Source: Streptomyces sp. NRRL F-525 (GTDB lineage: Bacteria > Actinomycetota > Actinomycetes > Streptomycetales > Streptomycetaceae). From it: a DNA stretch of 8,522 bases. Shown piece by piece: positions 1 through 6,202 of this stretch. The DNA lies in the NCBI RefSeq assembly GCF_000716605.1, contig NZ_JNXE01000083.1:1-8522 (forward strand), given 5' to 3'. How positions within the stretch are numbered: position 1 is the first letter of the stretch; every line of letters starts with the position of its first letter. The position numbers and the translations under genes were made by a program. The notes beneath the pieces were generated by a model. The model saw only the letters and a program-made list of their open reading frames with translations. It did no database searches and was not told the origin of the DNA.

Positions 1-1406
1 GGGGTGGGCTTCGCCGGGGGGGTGGGCTTGGGCGTCGGGGTCGGCGTGGGTGTCGGTTGGGGCTTCAACACCGCTGGTTCCGGGGCGGGTTGCTTCTTCG
101 GGGGCGTCGGGGGAGTCGACTCGGGCTTCGCGATGGGCGAGGACGAGGGCGCCGGTTTCGCCTCGGGCTTCTTCGCGGGGGTGTGGGTGCCGCCGGCCAG
201 CGCGAGGGCGATCGCCGCCGCTGCCGCCGTGGCGACCACACCGGCCGCGATACCCGCCTTCACCGGGGCGCCGAGCCCCTCGGAGGCGGCCGCGCCCCCG
301 GCACCGGCACTCCCGGACGAACTCCCGCCCGCAGCGGCGGCGGCACCCGCGGCACCGGCCGCGCCCGCGCTCGCACCACCGGCGATGAGCGCGACCGCCT
401 TCGCGTACCCAGCGGCGCCGAACCAGCCGATGACCGCGACCGGGACGACCGCCGGGATACCGCTGGCGACCTCCTCGATCTGCAGCGCGGCGAGCCGGCA
501 CTTGGCGCACTCCTCCAGGTGCTTGCGCAGCCCCCGTTCGGCACGCGTGCGCAGCCGGCGGCGGGCGTAGGTGCCGAGCTGGTCGGCGTAGCGCGCGCAC
601 TCCTCGTCGTCGGTGAGGGTCGCGCTGACATGGGCCTGGAGATAGGCCTGCTTGAGCCCCTCACGGGCCCGACTGGCCAGTACGCGCGTGCCGTTGGCGT
701 CGAGCCCGAACAGCGTGGCGACCTCGCTCGGCGACTCGTCCTCGACCTCGGTGTGCCACAGCACGGCCTGCCACCGCTCGGGCAACGACCGGAAGGCCTG
801 CATCGCCATCGACTGCTCGGCCACATGCATGGCCCGAACATCGGCACCGAGATCGATGGTGTCGTCATCGGACACCTCGGACACCCGGGCGGACTGCGCG
901 GCGAACACCGCGAAGTCGTCGACGAGGTGCTCCCGCTTCGCCGACTTCGTCCAGTTCGCGGCGACGCGCCGGACGGAGGTCAGCAGATACGCGCGTACGG
1001 CGTGCTCGGGCCCGGAACCGCCGCGCACCGCCTGCAACATGCGGGCGAATACCTCGGCGGTCAGATCGTCCGCGGTGTGCCCGTCCCGGCAACACGTCCG
1101 GGCGTACCGGCGCACGGCGTCCGCGTGGCGCCGGTACAGCTCCTCGTACGCCGTGTCGTCACCGGCACGCATCCGCTCGATCAGCGAGGCGTCGGCCGCC
1201 GGCATCTCCCGCGGCGGCAACGACGGCGGCAGCACACTGCCCTCGCGCTGCGGCGGGACACTGCCCTCACCGGGATCGCCACCCTGGGGGACACCACCCT
1301 GGGGGACACCACTCGGCCCACCCTGACTCGGCACCTGTGGTGAGGTCAGCCCACCGGCCTCCGGGTCACCGTCACCCAGTGACTCGTCCCGCCCGTCAAC
1401 ACTCAT
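1..1406 (-). CDS. ECF-type RNA polymerase sigma factor with fused zinc-finger and membrane C-terminal extension (3' end outside window)
   Basis: The ATG at 1406-1404 opens a frame with no stop for 468 codons to the window edge, so the C-terminus is missing. A low-complexity Gly/Pro/Gln N-terminus (1-70) precedes a sigma region 2 (about 75-150, with DDLTAEVFARM at 113-123). Region 4 follows at about 205-255 (RSLPERWQAVLWHTEVED, then an HTH). After it comes a zinc-binding anti-sigma-like module with H296-x3-C300-x2-C303. Two hydrophobic stretches (about 318-345 and 382-405) look like membrane segments, and the visible end is a Lys/Pro/Thr-rich tail with PTPTPTPTP. In ECF groups with such extensions the domain is thought to control sigma activity in cis. 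Sigma activity tethered to the membrane is inference. A G-rich ribosome site (1416-1420) lies 9 bases before the ATG. The neighbour atrA is co-directional but 406 bases away, so co-transcription is unlikely. Confidence 0.9.
   Translation of the reverse strand, partial: MSVDGRDESLGDGDPEAGGLTSPQVPSQGGPSGVPQGGVPQGGDPGEGSVPPQREGSVLPPSLPPREMPAADASLIERMRAGDDTAYEELYRRHADAVRRYARTCCRDGHTADDLTAEVFARMLQAVRGGSGPEHAVRAYLLTSVRRVAANWTKSAKREHLVDDFAVFAAQSARVSEVSDDDTIDLGADVRAMHVAEQSMAMQAFRSLPERWQAVLWHTEVEDESPSEVATLFGLDANGTRVLASRAREGLKQAYLQAHVSATLTDDEECARYADQLGTYARRRLRTRAERGLRKHLEECAKCRLAALQIEEVASGIPAVVPVAVIGWFGAAGYAKAVALIAGGASAGAAGAAGAAAAAGGSSSGSAGAGGAAASEGLGAPVKAGIAAGVVATAAAAAIALALAGGTHTPAKKPEAKPAPSSSPIAKPESTPPTPPKKQPAPEPAVLKPQPTPTPTPTPKPTPPAKPT
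1279..1308 (-). repeat. Two perfect 15-bp tandem repeats in the sigma factor N-terminal linker
   Basis: The unit ccaccctgggggaca occurs twice head to tail, at 1279-1293 and 1294-1308. On the coding (minus) strand it encodes a repeated GVPQG-like pentapeptide at about residues 33-43. An 11-bp direct repeat (acactgccctc at 1234-1244 and 1258-1268, period 24 bp) lies just beside it and encodes repeated EGSV. Both periods are multiples of three, so copy changes would keep the frame. The repeats sit upstream of sigma region 2 in a probably disordered linker. Confidence 0.85.
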
Positions 1407-1462
1407 CGCGGAAAGCCCCCGCCGCCTGCCAAGCCAGTCCAACCAGTCCCGAACACCGGGTC

Positions 1463-1491
1463 AGCGTAGCCATATTGGCTTTTGTTCAGGA
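1463..1491 (-). promoter_or_regulatory. Weak candidate promoter for the sigma factor gene
   Basis: On the minus strand a TACGCT hexamer (1463-1468) fits the Streptomyces TANNNT -10 pattern and would give a leader of about 50 bases before the ATG at 1406. The -35 position at 17 bp (TCCTGA, 1486-1491) resembles consensus poorly. It could instead belong to an alternative sigma class. This is a suggestion only. Confidence 0.25.
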
Positions 1492-1715
1492 CCCCGTCGC
1501 ATGGACCATCCACTCATCCGTGGGGACTTTCCGCACCGCAGTACTAGCGTTCACCCCTCCGGGGAAGGCTCAACTGTCGTGCGTGAAAGGGGAGTTGGCG
1601 ACGGTGACTGAAATGCCCGGAACGTCCCCGGGGATCGCGAGGGGCGCGGGCGGTGCGGTACCCGCGCCTCACAGTCACCTATTCGAGTCACCCTGCCGGC
1701 GCAGGGCAGCAGATT

Positions 1716-1793
1716 CAGCCCGTCCGGCGTTTGAGGACCGAGGCCCCTTCAGGGCCGATGGGGGTCTGGGGGCGCAGCCCCCAGAGACGCCCA
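1716..1793. repeat. Dispersed Streptomyces intergenic repeat with two hairpins
   Basis: The segment containing GTCCGGCGTTTGAGGAC, followed by a GGCCC/GGGCC hairpin (1742-1756) and a GGGGGC-gca-GCCCCC hairpin, matches a sequence I recognise as occurring many times between genes in Streptomyces genomes, often after stop codons. The recognition is from memory. The hairpins are read directly from the sequence. Confidence 0.75.
1765..1785 (-). terminator. Probable terminator hairpin of atrA
   Basis: A perfect 9-bp stem, TCTGGGGGC (1765-1773) and GCCCCCAGA (1777-1785), encloses a GCA loop. It lies 27 bases beyond the atrA stop codon in the direction of atrA transcription. There is no clear U-tract, as is common for Streptomyces terminators. 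The hairpin is symmetric and could also act on transcripts from the other strand. Confidence 0.6.
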
Positions 1794-1812
1794 CACCAAC
1801 GCCGGCCCACGC

Positions 1813-2583
1813 TCACAACGGCCGCGACCGCAACCCCTCCAACAAGATGTCCAGCAACCGCGCCGACGCCGCCGCCTGCTGCGCAGCGTCCGGCAACGAG
1901 GGCGCCGCCGTAGCAATCACCAGCAGCACATCCGACACCGACACATCCGCCCGCAACTGCCCAGCCGCCCGAGCCCGATCGACCAGCTGCCCCACGACCT
2001 CCAGCAGCGCAGTCGCCCCGGCGTCGTACTCCACGGACCCCAAAGACCCCGCCGACTCCTCCGGAACCAGCCGCAGCTCACCCGCCCCCGGCTGCATCCG
2101 CTGCTGCGGCACCCGCGCCTCGTCGAGAAGAGCCGCACCCTCCCCCTCATCGGCGACGCCGACCCGCAGCACCTGCGGCGGCAACAACCGCCCCGCCCCC
2201 GACGCCACCGACGTCCGCAGGAAGCGCGACAGCGCCGACCACGGCTCGTCCTCCTGCCCGAGCGCCGAACGCGCCTGGTCGGTCAGCCGGGAGGTCTCCT
2301 CCTCGGCTATCCGCCGCACCAGGACGTCCTTGCTCGGGAAGCGCCGGTACACCGTGCCGACACCGACCCGCGCGCGCCGCGCCACGTCCTCCATCGGCGC
2401 GCCGTAGCCCAGCTCGCCGAAGACCTCACGCGCCGCCCGCAGCACGTGCTCCAGATTGCGCTGTGCGTCCACCCGCAGCGGCGTCGTCCGCGAGGAGTCC
2501 CCGCGCCCGTTCGCCGCCGCTCCGACCGCGCCGCCGGATGCGACGGCTGACGCGGATGTCCAATGAGAATCCTGAATATGCAT
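1813..2583 (-). CDS. atrA: TetR-family transcriptional regulator AtrA
   Basis: This 256-residue protein starts MHIQDSHW and has a variable Gly/Ala/Ser-rich tail of about 35 residues. A TetR_N DNA-binding domain follows at about 42-88, with the helix-turn-helix in MEDVARRARVGVGTVYRRF (64-82). The C-terminal alpha-helical domain (about 100-250) would bind ligand and dimerise. The sequence and the divergent NADH dehydrogenase neighbour match what I recall of AtrA. AtrA is known as an activator of actII-ORF4 (actinorhodin) in S. coelicolor, with homologues acting on strR, daptomycin and lidamycin clusters, and it also affects nagE2. The start at 2583 is chosen because GGGGGAA (2589-2595) lies 5 bases upstream and the protein N-terminus is characteristic. 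An upstream in-frame ATG at 2700 lacks support. Termination is probably at the 1765-1785 hairpin. Ligand and autoregulation cannot be read from sequence. Confidence 0.88.
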   Translation of the reverse strand: MHIQDSHWTSASAVASGGAVGAAANGRGDSSRTTPLRVDAQRNLEHVLRAAREVFGELGYGAPMEDVARRARVGVGTVYRRFPSKDVLVRRIAEEETSRLTDQARSALGQEDEPWSALSRFLRTSVASGAGRLLPPQVLRVGVADEGEGAALLDEARVPQQRMQPGAGELRLVPEESAGSLGSVEYDAGATALLEVVGQLVDRARAAGQLRADVSVSDVLLVIATAAPSLPDAAQQAAASARLLDILLEGLRSRPL

Positions 2584-2605
2584 ACACGTTCCCCCGGTTA
2601 ATGAC

Positions 2606-2621
2606 GTCTCCCCCCGGAGAC
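2606..2621. promoter_or_regulatory. Inverted repeat just upstream of the atrA ribosome-binding site
   Basis: GTCTCC (2606-2611) and GGAGAC (2616-2621) form perfect 6-bp arms around CCCC. The element lies 22-38 bases before the atrA ATG and 10 bases before its ribosome-binding site. It could be an operator, for example for autoregulation, or an mRNA hairpin in the leader. Neither role is shown. Confidence 0.5.
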
Positions 2622-2724
2622 TCCCCGCCATCGGCAGCCGGAGCATCGTGAGACAAGCCCGGTTCGCGAGCCCCGCTCTTCGCGGACTCGCTGAGCACAT
2701 CCCCCTTCACCCCGTCGACACACG

Positions 2725-2746
2725 AACATAGTTGAGAGGGGGTCAA
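2725..2746 (-). promoter_or_regulatory. Weak candidate promoter elements for atrA
   Basis: On the minus strand TTGACC (2741-2746) resembles a -35 box and TATGTT (2725-2730) a -10 box, but they are only 10 bp apart and so cannot serve one ordinary promoter together. Either could be part of a promoter with a degenerate partner. The atrA leader would then be about 130 bases. Confidence 0.25.
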
Positions 2747-2915
2747 TTCAGAAGGGGCAGGTTCCGCACGGAGCGCCCCCCGATCGGAGTACGGGTCGCA
2801 TACGCCCCTATTGCACCCCGGGGCACCACCCCGATCACCCTCACTGACCTGCGAACCTGCCCTCAGCGACGGCACTTTCGGCACCCCCGCGCACCCTCCG
2901 CCGCCGGTCACACAA

Positions 2916-2936
2916 TTTGTCGAGGCTGTGGACAAA
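2916..2936. promoter_or_regulatory. Perfect dyad TTTGTC-N9-GACAAA at the start region of the NADH dehydrogenase gene
   Basis: Perfect 6-bp arms at 2916-2921 and 2931-2936 are 15 bp centre to centre, in a locally AT-rich patch of otherwise GC-rich DNA. The dyad lies 25-45 bases before the chosen ATG (2961) and covers an alternative GTG start at 2928. Its position suits a repressor operator or a leader hairpin. It does not match the Rex operator pattern (TGTGAAC...TTCACA). The binding factor is unknown. Confidence 0.5.
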
Positions 2937-2960
2937 CTCAAGCGCCGGGTGCGTCATGGG

Positions 2961-4328
2961 ATGGTGAAGGAACGCGCGCGCATTCTCGTTGTCGGTGGCG
3001 GCTACGTCGGGATGTACACAGCCCTGCGCCTTCAGAAGAAGTTGAAACGTGAAATCAAGCGCGGGCAGGTCGAGATCACCGTCGTCAGCCCCGACCCTTA
3101 CATGACGTATCAGCCGTTTCTCCCCGAGGCCGCCGCCGGTTTGATCTCCCCCCGCCATGTCGTCGTCCCGCTGCGCCGCGTCCTCGACCGGTGCCGGGTC
3201 GTCATCGGCGAGGCCACCGCCATCGACCACGGCAAGCGCACCGCGACCCTCAGCACCCTCGCCACCGAGGAAGAGGGCACGGGCACCGAGGAGTTGGCGT
3301 ACGACGAACTCGTCCTGGCCCCCGGCTCCATCTCGCGCACGCTCCCGATCCCCGGTCTCGCCGAGCACGGCGTCGGCTTCAAGACCGTCGAGGAGGCCAT
3401 CGGCCTGCGCAACCACGTCATCGAGCAGATGGACATCGCCTCCTCCACGCGCGACCCCGCGATCCGCGACGCCGCGCTGACCTTCGTCTTCGTAGGAGGC
3501 GGTTACGCCGGCGTCGAGGCGCTCGCCGAGCTGGAGGACATGGCCCGCTACGCCGTGCGCTACTACCACAACGTCGACGCGGACGACCTGAAGTGGATCC
3601 TCGTGGAAGCCTCGAACCGCGTCCTCCCGGAGGTCGGCGAGGAGATGGGCACCTACACGATCACCCAGCTGCGCCGCCGCAACATCCAGGTCCTCCTGGA
3701 GACCCGCCTCGAATCCTGCGTCGACCGCGTCGCCGTCCTCAGCGACGGCCAGCGCTTCCCGACCCGCACCCTCGTGTGGACGGCCGGCGTGAAACCCCAC
3801 CCGGTCCTCGCCGCCACCGACCTCCCGCTCGACGCGCACGGCCGCCTCAAGTGCACCCCGGAGCTGACGATCGACGGCGCCACGCACGCGTGGGCCGCGG
3901 GAGACGCGGCGGCGGTCCCCGACGTGACGGCCACCGAACCCGGCACCACCACCGCCCCCAACGCCCAACACGCCGTAGGCCAGGCCAAGATCCTCGGCGA
4001 CAACATCGCGCACTCCCTGCGCGCGGAGCCTCTGGAGACGTACGCCCACAAGTACGTCGGCTCGGTCGCCTCCCTGGGACTGCACAAAGGCGTCGCGCAG
4101 GTCTACGGCCGGAAGCTGAAGGGCTACCCTGCCTGGTTCATGCACCGCGTCTACCACCTGAGCAGGGTGCCCACCTTCAACCGCAAGGCCCGCGTGCTCG
4201 CCGAATGGACCCTTGCGGGGCTCTTCAAGAGGGAGATCGTTTCTCTCGGTTCACTCGAACATCCCCGAGCGGAGTTCGAACTCGCGGCCGGTGGAAAGCC
4301 TCCACACGACCCGAAGGGTTCGAACTGA
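2961..4328 (+). CDS. ndh: Type II NADH dehydrogenase-like NAD(P)/FAD-dependent oxidoreductase
   Basis: The 455-residue product would pass electrons from NADH through FAD to menaquinone without pumping protons, at the inner face of the membrane. The N-terminal FAD fold has GGGYVG at 12-17. The NADH-binding fold has GGGYAG at 179-184 followed by an acidic residue. The second FAD motif is HAWAAGDAAAVPD with Asp315. Next to it is AQHAVGQAK (335-343), resembling the family's quinone-site AQxAxxQ motif. The C-terminus (WFMHRVYHLSRVP and after) has the amphipathic character of NDH-2 membrane anchors. No transmembrane helix is evident, and length is normal. The gene is divergent from atrA. The start is uncertain: ATG 2961 gives the usual short lead into the FAD motif but has no good ribosome site. 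GTG 2928 adds a basic VDKLKRRVRHG with GAGG only 2 bases away. The symbol is by family. Confidence 0.88.
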   Translation: MVKERARILVVGGGYVGMYTALRLQKKLKREIKRGQVEITVVSPDPYMTYQPFLPEAAAGLISPRHVVVPLRRVLDRCRVVIGEATAIDHGKRTATLSTLATEEEGTGTEELAYDELVLAPGSISRTLPIPGLAEHGVGFKTVEEAIGLRNHVIEQMDIASSTRDPAIRDAALTFVFVGGGYAGVEALAELEDMARYAVRYYHNVDADDLKWILVEASNRVLPEVGEEMGTYTITQLRRRNIQVLLETRLESCVDRVAVLSDGQRFPTRTLVWTAGVKPHPVLAATDLPLDAHGRLKCTPELTIDGATHAWAAGDAAAVPDVTATEPGTTTAPNAQHAVGQAKILGDNIAHSLRAEPLETYAHKYVGSVASLGLHKGVAQVYGRKLKGYPAWFMHRVYHLSRVPTFNRKARVLAEWTLAGLFKREIVSLGSLEHPRAEFELAAGGKPPHDPKGSN

Positions 4329-4413
4329 CCGGACCGAGGAACTCCACCGGCCGCCGAGGCGTCTGACGAATGTCGGCCCGGTCGGTCACACTGCCAGACT
4401 GGTCCACGACTTC

Positions 4414-4433
4414 GGGCGGGCCCACACCCGCCC
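4414..4433 (+). terminator. Probable terminator of the NADH dehydrogenase gene
   Basis: A perfect 7-bp stem, GGGCGGG (4414-4420) and CCCGCCC (4427-4433), encloses a 6-base loop and is followed by TTCTC. It lies 85 bases after the ndh stop codon and 109 before the next start. The short T-rich run is weak, as is usual in Streptomyces. Confidence 0.55.
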
Positions 4434-4471
4434 TTCTCACCCAAGAGGCTTTCCCCACTGTGCTGCATCCC

Positions 4472-4507
4472 CCGGGGGCCAACCCCCGGACCCCCGGCAG
4501 GGTCCGG
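4472..4507. repeat. Two overlapping, mutually exclusive hairpins before the SpoIIE-type gene
   Basis: Hairpin A pairs CCGGGGG (4472-4478) with CCCCCGG (4483-4489). Hairpin B pairs CCGGACCC (4486-4493) with GGGTCCGG (4500-4507). They share bases 4486-4489, so only one can form at a time. The GC-rich motif resembles another common Streptomyces intergenic repeat, recalled from memory, and may simply be termination-related. It ends 35 bases before the downstream GTG start, so a leader-control role is possible. Confidence 0.55.
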
Positions 4508-4542
4508 AGCGGGCCGACAACACCTACACGAGGCAAGGATTC

Positions 4543-6201
4543 GTGAACTTCACGCGCTGGAGCGCCCGGCTCCCCGGAACGCAGCGCCGCGCCGCCGCGC
4601 GGACCGACCACACGGTCACCCCGGACCGGCGGGGAGAAGGCTCCGTGCCCGCGGCCCGCGCCGAGCAGCTCACCGACGAGCCGCCGCCGGTCCCCGCGGT
4701 CGAGGACCTCCCCGTCCGCGAGGTCCTCGACCGCGTCCCGGCCCTCGTCGCCCTCGTGCACGGCCCCGACCAGCGCATCGCGTACGTCAACGACGCCTAC
4801 GTGACCGCCTTCGGCACCCGCACCCTCGGCGCCCCGGCCCGCGAGGCCCTCCCCGAGCTGGACGAGCTCGGCCTGCTCCCGCTCCTCGACCAGGTCCTGC
4901 GCAGCGGCAAGCCCCGCACCCTCAAGTCCCGCAAGGCACCCGGCGGCCGCTCGTACACGTTCACGTGCACCCCGGTCGCCGAGAGCGCCGACACCGCCGA
5001 GGGCGGCGTCCTGATCTTCGCCACCGACGTCACCGACCACGCCGAGGCCGCCGAACGCCTCCGCGCCAGCGAACGCCGTCAACGCGAAACAGCGGTGACC
5101 CTCCAGCGCTCCCTGCTCCCCCAGGAACTCGAAGAACCCGACGACCTGCGCATCGCCGCCACCTACCAGCCCGGCGGCACCGAGGCGGCGGTCGGCGGCG
5201 ACTGGTACGACGTGATCACCCTCGGCGGCGGCCGCACCGCCCTGGTCATCGGCGACGTCATGGGCCGAGGCGTCCGCGCGGCAGCGGTCATGGGTCAACT
5301 CCGCACCGCCGTACGGGCGTACGCCCGCCTCGACCTGCCCCCGCACGAGGTACTCCAGCTTCTGGACGGCCTCGCCACGGAGATCGACGCGAACCAGATC
5401 GCCACCTGCGTGTACGCCATCTTCGACCCGAACGAGGGCCGCCTGGTCTACGCCTCCGCAGGCCACCTCCCGATCCTCGTCCGCGACGAGACGGGCGCGG
5501 TCCAACGCGCCGACGAACCCACCGGCCCCCCACTGGGCACCGGCGGCTGGATCCACTCCTCGGGCTCGATCCCCCTCAGCCCCGGTTCTACGGCGGTCCT
5601 CTACACGGACGGCCTGGTGGAGCGCCGGGACGAGGACCTGGACGAGGGAATCGCCTCCCTGGAGCGCGCCCTGGCCGGCGCCACCGGCACCCCCCAGGTC
5701 GTCTGCGACCGCCTGGTCCGCTCGCTCGGCGTCACCGCCGACCACGACGACGACGTGGCCGTCCTGGTCCTCCAGCACCCGGCCCGCACCGGCCCGGCCG
5801 GCGACCTCTTCCGCAACGCGGCCCTGGAACTCCTCGGCGGAGTCGAAGCGGCCCCACGCGCGCGTGCCTTCGCCTCCGGAGTCCTCACCAGCTGGCGCTT
5901 CCCCACCGAACTCCACGACCTCGGCGTCCTGGCAGCCAGCGAACTGGTCGCCAACAGCCTCCAGCACGGCACCCCACCCATGCGCCTACGCCTGCGCCGC
6001 ACGGACCGCCGCCTCATCGTCGAAGTGACGGACGGCGACGACCACCTCCCGCGCCGCCGCCGCGCGGAACCGGCCGACGAGTCGGGCAGAGGCATCGCAA
6101 TCGTCGCGACGATCGCCTCGAACTGGGGCTCCCGCCGCACTCCCGGCGGAGGCAAGGCCGTCTGGTGCGAGTTCGTACTCCCCAACACACCCCCGGCCTG
6201 A
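4543..6201 (+). CDS. PAS - SpoIIE/PP2C phosphatase - HATPase (anti-sigma kinase-like) signalling protein
   Basis: The 552-residue protein begins with a GTG behind AGGCAAGGA (4531-4539). A PAS-like sensor lies at about 60-175 (REVLDRVPALVALV, then YVNDAY). A SpoIIE-type PP2C domain covers about 187-410, entered by the characteristic LQRSLLPQ. Metal-binding motifs are GGDWYD (218-223, Asp220), GDVMGRG (237-243, Asp238), YTDGLVE (Asp356) and the Asp cluster 402-404. A C-terminal HATPase_c domain resembling SpoIIAB/RsbW has its N-box at SELVANSLQHG (Asn471), DGD at 497-499 and ESGRGI (513-518). Such fusions in Streptomyces combine phosphatase and kinase activities that act on anti-sigma-factor antagonists. 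The partner is not encoded in the window. All key residues look intact. It is downstream of ndh on the same strand but separated by a probable terminator, and converges on the exporter gene with one base between stops. Confidence 0.92.
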   Translation: MNFTRWSARLPGTQRRAAARTDHTVTPDRRGEGSVPAARAEQLTDEPPPVPAVEDLPVREVLDRVPALVALVHGPDQRIAYVNDAYVTAFGTRTLGAPAREALPELDELGLLPLLDQVLRSGKPRTLKSRKAPGGRSYTFTCTPVAESADTAEGGVLIFATDVTDHAEAAERLRASERRQRETAVTLQRSLLPQELEEPDDLRIAATYQPGGTEAAVGGDWYDVITLGGGRTALVIGDVMGRGVRAAAVMGQLRTAVRAYARLDLPPHEVLQLLDGLATEIDANQIATCVYAIFDPNEGRLVYASAGHLPILVRDETGAVQRADEPTGPPLGTGGWIHSSGSIPLSPGSTAVLYTDGLVERRDEDLDEGIASLERALAGATGTPQVVCDRLVRSLGVTADHDDDVAVLVLQHPARTGPAGDLFRNAALELLGGVEAAPRARAFASGVLTSWRFPTELHDLGVLAASELVANSLQHGTPPMRLRLRRTDRRLIVEVTDGDDHLPRRRRAEPADESGRGIAIVATIASNWGSRRTPGGGKAVWCEFVLPNTPPA

Positions 6202-6202
6202 C

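Larger units (their letters stand above)
1407..1812. other. Intergenic region between sigma factor and atrA
   Basis: These 406 bases hold the sigma gene's upstream region (1407-1560), a stretch with one possible small plus-strand reading frame starting GTG at 1604 behind a good AAAGGGGAG ribosome-site match, and the dispersed repeat with hairpins at about 1716-1793. No RNA gene was recognised. The small frame has no stop before it runs deep into antisense atrA, so it was not called as a gene. Confidence 0.7.

Noticed and set aside
57..1343. Long open frame on the plus strand opposite the sigma factor
   Set aside because: It is Arg/Gly/His-rich low-complexity translation, typical of the antisense of a GC-rich gene. 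The minus strand encodes clear sigma domains.
2584..2700. Longer AtrA starting at the ATG at 2700
   Set aside because: The added 39 residues cover the leader dyad and ribosome site of the shorter form, and the MHIQDSHW start has a good ribosome site 5 bases upstream.
2584..2960. Rex operator upstream of the NADH dehydrogenase gene
   Set aside because: No TGTGAAC...TTCACA-like palindrome is present; the only clear dyads are TTTGTC/GACAAA and GTCTCC/GGAGAC.
2841..4157. Long minus-strand open frame opposite the NADH dehydrogenase gene
   Set aside because: It has no recognisable motif and is dominated by Gly/Val/Asp, while the plus strand has intact FAD and NADH motifs.
4225..5967. 580-codon minus-strand open frame opposite the phosphatase gene
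   Set aside because: It is an antisense shadow without domains; the plus strand carries all PP2C and HATPase motifs.
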